Positions 45,307 to 52,506 of a DNA stretch of 52,720 nt are shown here, in pieces. This DNA comes from Rhodanobacteraceae bacterium (lineage in GTDB: Bacteria > Acidobacteriota > Terriglobia > Terriglobales > Acidobacteriaceae). The notes beneath the pieces were generated by a model. It was not told the DNA's origin. It saw only the letters and a program-made list of their open reading frames with translations, and ran no database searches. A program made the translations under genes and the position numbers. The DNA lies in the NCBI GenBank assembly GCA_903970285.1, contig CAJCHN010000139.1, positions 1-52,720 of the forward strand, in the 5' to 3' direction. How positions within the stretch are numbered: position 1 is the first letter of the stretch; every line of letters starts with the position of its first letter.

Positions 45307-46953
45307 ATGGCCGGCTATCCTCCACCGTATCCTCCGCCACAAGGTTCTCCGTTCGGCTTTGACGCACGCACCCAGGCACGCTTTGCGCGGCAGCAGGTGA
45401 AGGCGCAGATGCGGGCACAGAAGATGGCCTTCCGCGCGCAGCGCATGGCCTACAAGCAACAGGCGCGGGCGATGCGTCGCAGCTCGATTCTCGGCCCGCT
45501 GCTGGTCGTCGGCATCGGCGTGGTGCTGCTGCTGATCCGGCTGGACCGCCTGCCACTCTCCACCTTTACCGACTGGTACGGTCGCTGGTGGCCGCTGCTC
45601 TTTGTCGCCGGCGGCATGATCCTGGCGATCGAGTGGGCGTTCGACCACCACAGTACCCAGGGCGGTGTTCCGTTCGTTCGGCGGGGCGTAGGCGGAGGAG
45701 TGGTTCTGCTCTTGATCGCCCTGGCGCTTTTTGGCAGCGCAATCTCAACCTTCCGGATGCATCCGGTATTTGCGGGATGGCACGTCGACCCGGACGATCT
45801 GGGCGAGTTCTTTGGCGAACGGCACGAGTACCAGCAGGAGATTGTGCAGCCGTTCCCGAAGGGCACGACGCTGAATGTGCAGAACCCGCATGGCGACGTC
45901 ACCATCGTCGGCAAATCCGACGACAACAAAATCCATGTGGTCGTCAACAAGCAGGTTTACGGATGGAATGAGGAAGATGCGAGTGGTCGCGCTGATCGGT
46001 TGAGCCCGCGTGTCGATCTCTTTGGCGACGTGCTCAGCGTGACCGTCCCCACGCTCGACGCAGCTTCGTCGGATCTTGCGATCACCATCCCGGACGTCGG
46101 CCAGACCACCGTCAATGTAAGCCATGGCGACGTCACGATCTCCGACCTGCATGCGCCGGTCACCATCACGTCGAATCGCGGCGATATCGAGCTTAACCGG
46201 ATCGCTGGCGCGGTGACCGCACACGTCAACAACAACAGTTCTTCGTTCACCGCGCACGACATCCAGGGAGACGTGAATCTGCGCGGCCACGCAGACGACC
46301 TGAACCTGACCAACATCACCGGCGCGGTGTCGCTCGATGGGGAATTCTGGGGCGACACCCACCTGGAACATCTGGCGGGACCAGTGACGTTCCACACCAA
46401 CCGAACGCAGTTTTCCGTCGCCAAGCTGGATGGCATGGTCGACATTTCGAGCGACGACGAGATGACCGGAAGCCAGCTGGTGGGCCCCACCGAACTCCGC
46501 ACCCGCAGCCGGAATATATCGTTCGAACGCGTTGCCGGTTCAGTCAACATCAGCAACTCGAACGGAACGGTCGATCTTACCGACGCAGCGCCGCTCGGCA
46601 ACGTGTCGGTCGAAAATACCAACGGAGCGATCACCCTTACCGTGCCCGAACATGCTGGATTGGAACTCCAGGCCCAGACCCGGGAAGGAGCGATTCAGGA
46701 TGATCTGGACAACACCTCGCTCCCGTCTGACAGGGTGGTAAGCCACTCCACCACAATCGGTAACGGCGCCGCCCAGGTGACGCTCCACACGACTCACGCC
46801 GACATCGTGGTGCACAAAGCCGAAGTGGAACCGCCTGCGCTCGTCGCACCAGATGCCCCGCCTGCGCCACCGTCCACACCGGAGAAACCGGCAACTCCGA
46901 AGCGTCACACGCTCACCCAGAAGCCAGACGATAAGCAGGCAAAAGTGATCTGA
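45307..46953 (+). CDS. DUF4097 beta-helix membrane protein with LiaF-like N-terminus
   Basis: A 548-residue protein. Residues ~60-140 contain the same kind of membrane segment as the upstream protein (SILGPLLVVGIGVVLLLIRLDRLPLSTFTDW, then WWPLLFVAGGMILAIEW) and a further helix (GGVVLLLIALALFGSAI). From ~190 comes a DUF4097 right-handed beta-helix with repeated short strands (DVTIVGKSDD, GDVTISDLHAPVTITSNRGDIELNRI, GDVNLRGHADDLNLTNITGAV). A Pro/Lys tail follows. The ATG is one base after the previous stop. LiaG-like DUF4097 proteins belong to envelope-stress loci, so it fits the cassette. Confidence 0.78.
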   Translation: MAGYPPPYPPPQGSPFGFDARTQARFARQQVKAQMRAQKMAFRAQRMAYKQQARAMRRSSILGPLLVVGIGVVLLLIRLDRLPLSTFTDWYGRWWPLLFVAGGMILAIEWAFDHHSTQGGVPFVRRGVGGGVVLLLIALALFGSAISTFRMHPVFAGWHVDPDDLGEFFGERHEYQQEIVQPFPKGTTLNVQNPHGDVTIVGKSDDNKIHVVVNKQVYGWNEEDASGRADRLSPRVDLFGDVLSVTVPTLDAASSDLAITIPDVGQTTVNVSHGDVTISDLHAPVTITSNRGDIELNRIAGAVTAHVNNNSSSFTAHDIQGDVNLRGHADDLNLTNITGAVSLDGEFWGDTHLEHLAGPVTFHTNRTQFSVAKLDGMVDISSDDEMTGSQLVGPTELRTRSRNISFERVAGSVNISNSNGTVDLTDAAPLGNVSVENTNGAITLTVPEHAGLELQAQTREGAIQDDLDNTSLPSDRVVSHSTTIGNGAAQVTLHTTHADIVVHKAEVEPPALVAPDAPPAPPSTPEKPATPKRHTLTQKPDDKQAKVI

Positions 46954-46965
46954 GAAGCCACTGCG

Positions 46966-47392
46966 ATGTACGCGAAAGAGGCCTACGCGCCCTTTGACAA
47001 GACCTACAACGAAGCAGGCACTCCGGACCGGCCACTCCATGGGGCAGGATCAGGCGACATGCAATGCGCAGCAGGCAGCCAGAGTCTCAATGCCACAGAC
47101 GGGACGCTTGGCCGGCCTCATAGCGACCTACGACAACGACGGCAGTGGCGTCCACTTCCACCTGAAGGACTGGCTCGGAACTCGGCGCATGCAGACCAAC
47201 TACGCGGGAACACCCGAAGATGCGTGGACCGGTTTGCCCTTTGGCAACGGTCTCACCCAGACCTACGGAACGTCAACGACGGCACTGAACCGCACTATAC
47301 CGGCAAAGAACGAGATCAAGAGAGCGGCTTTGATGACTTCGGGCCGCGCTACTATGCGAGTTCAAGGGGACGCTTCATGAGTCCCGATCCGA
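46966..47392 (+). pseudogene. Frameshifted RHS-repeat remnant
   Basis: Pieces of an RHS protein appear in alternating frames: KEAYAPFDKTYNEAGTPDRP, then in another frame HFHLKDWLGTRRMQTNYAGTPEDAWTGLPFGNGL, then back in the first frame HYTGKERDQESGFDDFGPRYYASSRGRFMSPDPSGL. At least two shifts are needed to join them, so no full protein is made. The last piece would be the usual RHS core hinge, after which the sequence jumps to an RHS interior (next gene), a sign of recombination between RHS copies. It starts 12 bp after the DUF4097 gene. Confidence 0.78.
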
Positions 47393-48799
47393 GTGGACTG
47401 CACCGAGCAGACCTTCCAGAGTGCCGTCTGCGGTTCGGTGACACCAACCGCTCAATTCAACACTAATAATCAGGTTACCTTCGTGGAGCAGGGATTCCCA
47501 AGCTTCATCTCTGCCCCGAATGGATTCACCTACGAGGCTGGCGGCTCGGGGAATGTGACCTTCGATGGCCAGAATCATTATCTCTACGACGCCGAGGGCC
47601 GGGTCTGCGCGGTAGCCAGCACCATCACGGGCGACATGTCTGCATACATCTACAACGCCACAGGCCAGCGCGTAGCTAAAGGCAGCATCACCAGCCTGAG
47701 CTGCAACATGGCAACGAACGGCTTCACCTTGACCAACCAGTATCTGCTCGGTCCCGGAGGAGAGCAGGTAACGGAGTTGAACGGGGCGGGCACCTGGCTC
47801 CACTCGAACGTTTGGGCAGGCGCTCATTTGAACGCAACCTATGACTCGAAGGGACTGCACTTCCATCTGGCAGATCCGCTCGGAACACGGCGAGTGCAGC
47901 TCAATGCTCAGGGCGCTATCGAGGAGACATGTCAGGGCTTGCCTTTCGGTGATGCGCTGCAGTGCGCACAGACTAGCATCGCCTCGGCAAACGATGCCAC
48001 CGAACATCACTTCACCGGCAAAGAAAGAGACACAGAATCGGGTCTCGACTACTTCGGGGCCAGATACTACGCGAGTACGATGGGCCGATTCATGAGCCCG
48101 GACTGGGCTACTAAAGCTGAGCCGGTGCCTTACGCCAAACTAGAGAATCCGCAAACTCTTAACCTCTACGCCTACGTCGGCAACAACCCTTTGTCGAGGA
48201 CCGACCCAACGGGGCACTACGTTTGCAGTGGAACGAAAGATCAATGTGCACAAATCCAGACCGGGTTGAATCTCGCCAAAGCAGCGCAAGACAAACTGGG
48301 AGCTAATTCAACAGGAGGCAAGGCCATTGGTGCAGTTCTGAAGTTTTACGGTGCGGCAGGTGACAAGAACGGTGTAAACGTCTCCTTCGACGCTCTGAAG
48401 CCCGGTGTACTTGGCCAAGAATCGTCGGGAAGACAGGGGATTACGAACATCAAGTTTGATCTAGGGCAGATCAACAATATGGCACGCTCCTCCGATATTG
48501 GGGGTGTCTTCAGCATGTCAGAACGCGCTGCAACAGAAATTCATGAAGGACGGCACGGCGTAGACGACATGAAGCGTGGCGAAGGTACAGACAGCAGAAG
48601 TGCGCTAAATGCAACTGAGCATAACGCGTATCGTACCGAGTCTTATGTCTTCCATGGTCTTGGAGTTAATTCCGCCCAAGGTCTATGGAGCACGTCGTGG
48701 GCTCCGGGACAAGCTGAAGCAAATCGCAATGCAGCCGTCGATAGCAGCGCGGCGAGGTCTGTGGCAGGTGATTGCGCAGGCGGAGGGTGCAAGCCATGA
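47393..48799 (+). CDS. RHS-core protein with zincin-like C-terminal toxin domain
   Basis: A 468-residue product from GTG 47393. It starts inside an RHS repeat (NHYLYDAEGRVCAVAS) and continues through HFHLADPLGTRRVQLNAQG to the core hinge FTGKERDTESGLDYFGARYYAS (from ~207), ending at DPTGH (271-275). The remaining ~193 residues are a variable tip: HEGRH at 384-388 (zinc HExxH) and a downstream EHNAY (Glu409), as in Rhs zincin toxins. There is no signal or secretion domain: the N-terminal part of a normal Rhs (over 1000 residues) is missing, so it may be a silent reserve module. The downstream gene overlaps (ATGA). Function by motif only. Confidence 0.75.
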   Translation: MDCTEQTFQSAVCGSVTPTAQFNTNNQVTFVEQGFPSFISAPNGFTYEAGGSGNVTFDGQNHYLYDAEGRVCAVASTITGDMSAYIYNATGQRVAKGSITSLSCNMATNGFTLTNQYLLGPGGEQVTELNGAGTWLHSNVWAGAHLNATYDSKGLHFHLADPLGTRRVQLNAQGAIEETCQGLPFGDALQCAQTSIASANDATEHHFTGKERDTESGLDYFGARYYASTMGRFMSPDWATKAEPVPYAKLENPQTLNLYAYVGNNPLSRTDPTGHYVCSGTKDQCAQIQTGLNLAKAAQDKLGANSTGGKAIGAVLKFYGAAGDKNGVNVSFDALKPGVLGQESSGRQGITNIKFDLGQINNMARSSDIGGVFSMSERAATEIHEGRHGVDDMKRGEGTDSRSALNATEHNAYRTESYVFHGLGVNSAQGLWSTSWAPGQAEANRNAAVDSSAARSVAGDCAGGGCKP

Positions 48800-49284
48800 A
48801 ACTATTCCTCAGGGTTAGTCTCTTCCTTTGCTTACTAAGTCTTGAGGGGATTTGCGTCCCCGCACAAACGAGTTCCGTACGATTCAGGAAGACGAACGTC
48901 TGTACGATTCTCCGACATCGCAGTCACTTCAATGGCGTGCTTGTATCTCTCGCTGCAGACGTTTCCGCAGATGGGATGCACGGGATAATCTTGATCGATA
49001 AGGACTGCCCAAATGAGGGTCTTCCCCTGGACTTCCCGGCGCGTAATGCTGACGACACCGTTGCAGCCTTTGAGAAATTGATCTTAAGCAGCGGCACACC
49101 CGGAACCGGCGGTAGACGTGTGTCTGGTTCCTTCTTCGGCAGGCTGAAGCTAGCTTCTCCAAATGGGAAAATCTACTACGCCTTACAATCAGTCAGGGAT
49201 ATCAAAGTGGCAGACGTTTCCGCGAGAGGTGAAGGTGCCTTTGGTTCGAAGGGTACGACATCTACGTCTACGATGGCCAACTGA
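48796..49284 (+). CDS. Exported protein, candidate immunity to the zincin tip
   Basis: A 162-residue protein with a signal peptide (KLFLRVSLFLCLLSLEGICVPAQ) and no known domain; it contains FNGVLVSLAADVSADGMHGIILIDKDCPNEGLPLDF. The start ATG overlaps the stop of the RHS gene, and it is 6 bp before the next RHS module. Position immediately after an RHS C-terminal domain is the usual place of the immunity gene. An exported location would fit a toxin acting in the periplasm. Base composition is AT-richer than the chromosomal genes nearby. Confidence 0.65.
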   Translation: MKLFLRVSLFLCLLSLEGICVPAQTSSVRFRKTNVCTILRHRSHFNGVLVSLAADVSADGMHGIILIDKDCPNEGLPLDFPARNADDTVAAFEKLILSSGTPGTGGRRVSGSFFGRLKLASPNGKIYYALQSVRDIKVADVSARGEGAFGSKGTTSTSTMAN

Positions 49285-49290
49285 TTTTGT

Positions 49291-50145
49291 ATGAAGGTGA
49301 CCAGCACAGTACAGGTCGCGTGTGGTTTACGGTCACGCTATACCGGCAAAGAACGCGATAGTGAAAGTGGCCTCGACTACTTCGGGGCCAGGTACTACGG
49401 TTCGAGCATGGGGCGGTTCATGTCGCCCGACTGGGACTCGAAACCGCAGGCAGTTCCGTATGCCGATCTCGCCGATCCTCAGAGTCTCAACCTGTACAGC
49501 TATGTGCTGAACAATCCCCTGTCAAAAGCCGATCCGAACGGCCACGACTGGTTTAATGTTGATAACAAATGGCAGTGGCAGCAGGGGCATGTCTATCATG
49601 ATGCGGACGGCAATGCCACTAAAGACAAAGGATACGCTGGCCTGCTCGTCGCGCAGGCAACCGGCACCAACCAGCAGGACGCGACGACATACAGTCTGAC
49701 TCTTTACGACCAGAACAAGGTCGTAGCAACGGGAACAGGCTTCTCCGGCAACAACAACTATGCGGATACCGGGGCGATCAAGAATGGAAACTATCAAATT
49801 CTTGGAAGACTAGACCCGTCGCCGACTGCGCCCAACCCGGCAAGCGCGGACAACAACCCGCCTCCCGTCTATGGCTATCAAAAAATTGATCCAAGTCTCA
49901 ACTCATATGCAAATGCGGTGTACCAAGCATATGGGCCGATGCGAGCAATACTAAACCCTCTCGATCCGAGCAACACATCTGGCGTTTACTTCCATGGACA
50001 GTTCGGGGATGCCTTCCACTCAGAGGGCTGGACACACGGGTGTCTTTCATATGGGAGGGATACGACGATGATCAACTACATGCAGAGCCATTTTGGAAAT
50101 GCGTGGACTGGCGTCAGTGTCAACACTCCGGTGGTGAGACCGTGA
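49291..50145 (+). CDS. RHS-core module with L,D-transpeptidase-like tip (H...HGC)
   Basis: A 284-residue protein. A short non-conserved N-terminus is followed by the RHS core hinge YTGKERDSESGLDYFGARYYGSSMG, then NLYSYVLNNPLSKADPNGH (to residue 85). The unique tip (86-284) ends with GVYFHGQF (His235) and, 14 residues later, THGCLSYG (His249, Cys251): a H-G ... H-G-C pair like the YkuD L,D-transpeptidase fold, enzymes that cut or make peptidoglycan crosslinks. It resembles the DUF2778/Tlde1 group of effectors. No signal peptide is present. The downstream gene overlaps it (GTGA). Confidence 0.72.
   Translation: MKVTSTVQVACGLRSRYTGKERDSESGLDYFGARYYGSSMGRFMSPDWDSKPQAVPYADLADPQSLNLYSYVLNNPLSKADPNGHDWFNVDNKWQWQQGHVYHDADGNATKDKGYAGLLVAQATGTNQQDATTYSLTLYDQNKVVATGTGFSGNNNYADTGAIKNGNYQILGRLDPSPTAPNPASADNNPPPVYGYQKIDPSLNSYANAVYQAYGPMRAILNPLDPSNTSGVYFHGQFGDAFHSEGWTHGCLSYGRDTTMINYMQSHFGNAWTGVSVNTPVVRP
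49339..49434. repeat. RHS core tile, one of four copies (~97 bp)
   Basis: The segment encoding Y/FTGKERD...ESG.DYFG.RYY.S..GRFMSPD appears at 47294-47390 (in the pseudogene), 48008-48106, 49339-49434 and 50714-50809, at roughly 75-90% identity by eye. In all four the sequence diverges sharply beyond it: it sits before the tip, where homologous recombination could swap in new C-terminal domains. Confidence 0.85.
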
Positions 50146-50645
50146 TCGCCAAAATCTTCAAATTCCTCTGCTTGGTCCTTGTGACAACGGCGATGGCTGC
50201 TCAAGTTCCACAACCTTCTGGAGCTTGGCGGCAAAGCGATCTCATCTGGACAAAACCTCCTGCCGAGCTCCAGTTAGATCAACGCTCGGCAGAGGCTGCC
50301 ATTCTCTACTTCGGTTCCAACCATGAGTTTGCCTTGGTCTATGCGAATGTTATTGCGGGGCCAAAATCGGAGGGGCTCAGCCACGGAGATGGTCGTGTGG
50401 TCTACCTCGGAACCTGGGCGTTAGACGACTCCGTTCTACGAGTTGAATATCGGCTCGTTAGCAGGACGGTGGCTAAGGAAAATGAAGCCCTGCCGGGGCC
50501 TATCGAGCGGATGCAACCGAAGCTGAAAAGAGGCTTTTTGTTGTTTGACAAGAAGAAGTTCCAACGAGACCAGCTTTTAGATGCTGAGCTGGGCGACATC
50601 TTGAAGGGCGAGAGCGCTCGTCTACGACGCACTGGCCAGCCATGA
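50142..50645 (+). CDS. Exported protein, candidate immunity to the second tip
   Basis: A 167-residue protein starting with GTG at 50142, which overlaps the RHS stop. It has a signal peptide (IAKIFKFLCLVLVTTAMAAQ, AMA-AQ cleavage) and a mature part with GAWRQSDLIW and VYLGTWALDDSVLRVEYRLVS, lipocalin-like beta-strand patterns, then a lysine-rich C-terminus. The family is not recognised. The position after an RHS tip and the export signal fit a periplasmic inhibitor of a peptidoglycan-targeting toxin. Its stop overlaps the start of the third module (ATGA). Confidence 0.65.
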   Translation: MIAKIFKFLCLVLVTTAMAAQVPQPSGAWRQSDLIWTKPPAELQLDQRSAEAAILYFGSNHEFALVYANVIAGPKSEGLSHGDGRVVYLGTWALDDSVLRVEYRLVSRTVAKENEALPGPIERMQPKLKRGFLLFDKKKFQRDQLLDAELGDILKGESARLRRTGQP

Positions 50646-51493
50646 ACTCATCGGTCGGCATGGAGGGGGCTACAGTTACGACGCATGCGGCAGTTTGTGC
50701 GTTTTTGTACAAGTTCACCGGCAAAGAAAGAGACGCAGAATCAGGACTGGATTACTTCGGGGCCAGGTACTACGGGTCGAATATGGGCCGGTTCATGAGC
50801 CCTGATCCGCTGCCGTGGATTGGTTGGCAGCACGGAGATGAGGACGAACAAAAGAAGTTTGAAGCTTACATCTCCAATGCGCAAGATTTGAACATGTATG
50901 CCTACGTGCTCAACAACCCCTTGAACAAGACCGATCCGACGGGCATGAACGCTTGTGGGACGAACAACGATTCGAGCTGCAAAGTCACTGTCACGATCAC
51001 GGATCGAAGCAAAGATAAGAATGGAAACTATAATGATCAGTTCACGGGCGTAAAAGGCCAAGGGAACTACAACGCCACAGCCAGTGTAACCGTGAACGGA
51101 AAGGACGCCGGTACGTTCCTCGTCAAGACAACTCCATCCGACGCTAGTTCGGCGGCGACTATCGCAAACGGAACATATTCGGGAACTCTCACCACTCACG
51201 GCAATGACATCGCTATCCGACTCCAGCCCACGATGGATATACCCACAATCGGGCCAAATCCTTCCCGATCAGATGGAGCATCGTTTGCTCAAGGCATCTT
51301 GATCCACAAGGCTGGAATCGGCAATTTCACGGGGGTCGGACATGATGGAAGAGCCGTCTCGGAAGGGTGCCAAGTCGTCTGCACTAGCATGTTTGGAGCG
51401 TTCAAGAATGCGACTGGAATGACGCCATCTGCTGGCCCACCGCAGCAGCACTTCACGGTCATCCTGAATACGCAGGAGAACCAGCCCCAGTGA
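50642..51493 (+). CDS. RHS-core module with L,D-transpeptidase-like tip (H...SEGC)
   Basis: A 283-residue protein. After ~23 unrelated residues comes the core hinge FTGKERDAESGLDYFGARYYGSNMG, an unusual insertion (WIGWQHGDEDEQKKFEAYISNAQ) and LNMYAYVLNNPLNKTDPTGM (to 102). The tip (103-283) has IANGTYSGTL, GILIHKAG (His222) and, after ~18 residues, AVSEGCQVV (Ser240, Cys243): a HxxG ... SEGC pair like L,D-transpeptidase or DUF5675/DUF2778 peptidoglycan enzymes. It differs in sequence from the second tip. The next gene starts at the overlapping TGATG. Confidence 0.72.
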   Translation: MNSSVGMEGATVTTHAAVCAFLYKFTGKERDAESGLDYFGARYYGSNMGRFMSPDPLPWIGWQHGDEDEQKKFEAYISNAQDLNMYAYVLNNPLNKTDPTGMNACGTNNDSSCKVTVTITDRSKDKNGNYNDQFTGVKGQGNYNATASVTVNGKDAGTFLVKTTPSDASSAATIANGTYSGTLTTHGNDIAIRLQPTMDIPTIGPNPSRSDGASFAQGILIHKAGIGNFTGVGHDGRAVSEGCQVVCTSMFGAFKNATGMTPSAGPPQQHFTVILNTQENQPQ

Positions 51494-52107
51494 TGACCGC
51501 GAACGGTTCGTACAGATTACTAGTTGCGGTCGTCGTTTGCATGGGTTCCTGCACCGCTTTAAGGTCTCAGGAACCATCTTGCAGCCAGGTCTCGGCGATG
51601 GCAAGAATGGCGCGTGCATCGTCCTCAACATCGTTAGCAACTGCAAAGCAGATGGCGGGAGACGGCTACCTAGCGCGGGTGATCTACTCCTCCCGTGCTC
51701 TGGAACTCAAGCACGGTCGAAAATCCGCAGTCCTCTTGCTGAACCTCATCCCTAAAGACAACGGTCAACAGCGAATATTGATGACGCTTGGCGACGGCAT
51801 ATGCAGCACTGAAACCATCTCCGAGATGAAGGTGCTGGGAAGGCTCAGAGACCGCCTGCCCCATGCGCTATCGAAGGCTATTCTGCTCGTCCCTGAGCAG
51901 CTGCCGAACTACGTCGCCTATGCACTAACCTCAGTTCAGAATCCTGAGAGCGATTACGCAGTGCAGATGCGAGGCGTCTGCCAGTCTAAACATCCCGAGT
52001 TCGTCAAAGCGGTCGAAGAACTTCCCGCTGACAAGCGAGAATGGTTCGTAAAACGCGTCTTCAATCCCGAAGGGTGTCATGCGCTCGCCCTTCCCGAAGC
52101 TCAGTAG
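51493..52107 (+). CDS. Exported (lipo)protein, candidate immunity to the third tip
   Basis: A 204-residue protein whose ATG overlaps the RHS stop (TGATG). An N-terminal hydrophobic stretch (LLVAVVVCMGSC) ends with a lipobox-like cysteine, so it may be a lipoprotein. The mature part has GYLARVIYSSRALELKHGRKSAVLLLNLIPK and CSTETISEMKVLGRL, plus two Cys pairs. The family is unknown. As with the other two partners, it is exported and sits directly after an RHS tip. A terminator with a UUCG loop lies 12 bp downstream. Confidence 0.65.
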   Translation: MTANGSYRLLVAVVVCMGSCTALRSQEPSCSQVSAMARMARASSSTSLATAKQMAGDGYLARVIYSSRALELKHGRKSAVLLLNLIPKDNGQQRILMTLGDGICSTETISEMKVLGRLRDRLPHALSKAILLVPEQLPNYVAYALTSVQNPESDYAVQMRGVCQSKHPEFVKAVEELPADKREWFVKRVFNPEGCHALALPEAQ

Positions 52108-52119
52108 CGAGAACCTGCG

Positions 52120-52141
52120 GGCCGTCTCTTCGGAGGCGGCC
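52120..52141 (+). terminator. Terminator hairpin with UUCG tetraloop at the end of the array
   Basis: GGCCGTCTC (52120-52128) pairs with GAGGCGGCC (52133-52141), one T-G wobble, around a TTCG loop closed by C-G, the exceptionally stable C(UUCG)G form. It is 12 bp after the third immunity candidate stop. The T-run is short (TTG), so some read-through is possible. Confidence 0.65.
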
Positions 52142-52267
52142 TTGCTGCGTCTGTGGCCTCCATCTCGGAGTTGTTCAGCCTCAGAGAAAAACCACGCTGC
52201 TTCGCATCGGCTGTAGGGTGACACGTCACCCCAGAATGGATGCTGCGCGGTAACCTGAGTAGCTCAA

Positions 52268-52504
52268 GTGACTGTCGGCTTAGCATCAGCCGCCTACAGC
52301 GCTTATAACAGTAGCGCCGCGTTCACGTTGGCAAACGCTGGTGGAGCTCAGGTCTCAGCAGTAACAGCTGGAGCTAGCGGGGCTGGATTTAAAACCGCGG
52401 GGACAGCCCTGACAACGATTGGTAGAGGTCTCAGCGCGGCTTCACTAATCTATGACGTGTTTACTGCCAAGAGCTCGTATGAATCATGTTTGGCAGGGCA
52501 CTGA
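52268..52504 (+). CDS. Probable orphan RHS C-terminal remnant
   Basis: A 78-residue frame starting with GTG, rich in Ala, Gly and Thr (VGLASAAYSAYNSSAAFTLANAGGAQ, then GRGLSAASLIYDVFTAKSSYESCLAGH). The ending pattern with YD...SY..C.AGH resembles the extreme ends of RHS tips, but there is no core segment upstream and a stop occurs 10 bases before the GTG. It probably is the tail of a fourth tip. Its stop is 2 bp before the membrane protein gene. No ribosome-binding site is seen. Confidence 0.4.
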   Translation: MTVGLASAAYSAYNSSAAFTLANAGGAQVSAVTAGASGAGFKTAGTALTTIGRGLSAASLIYDVFTAKSSYESCLAGH

Positions 52505-52506
52505 TT

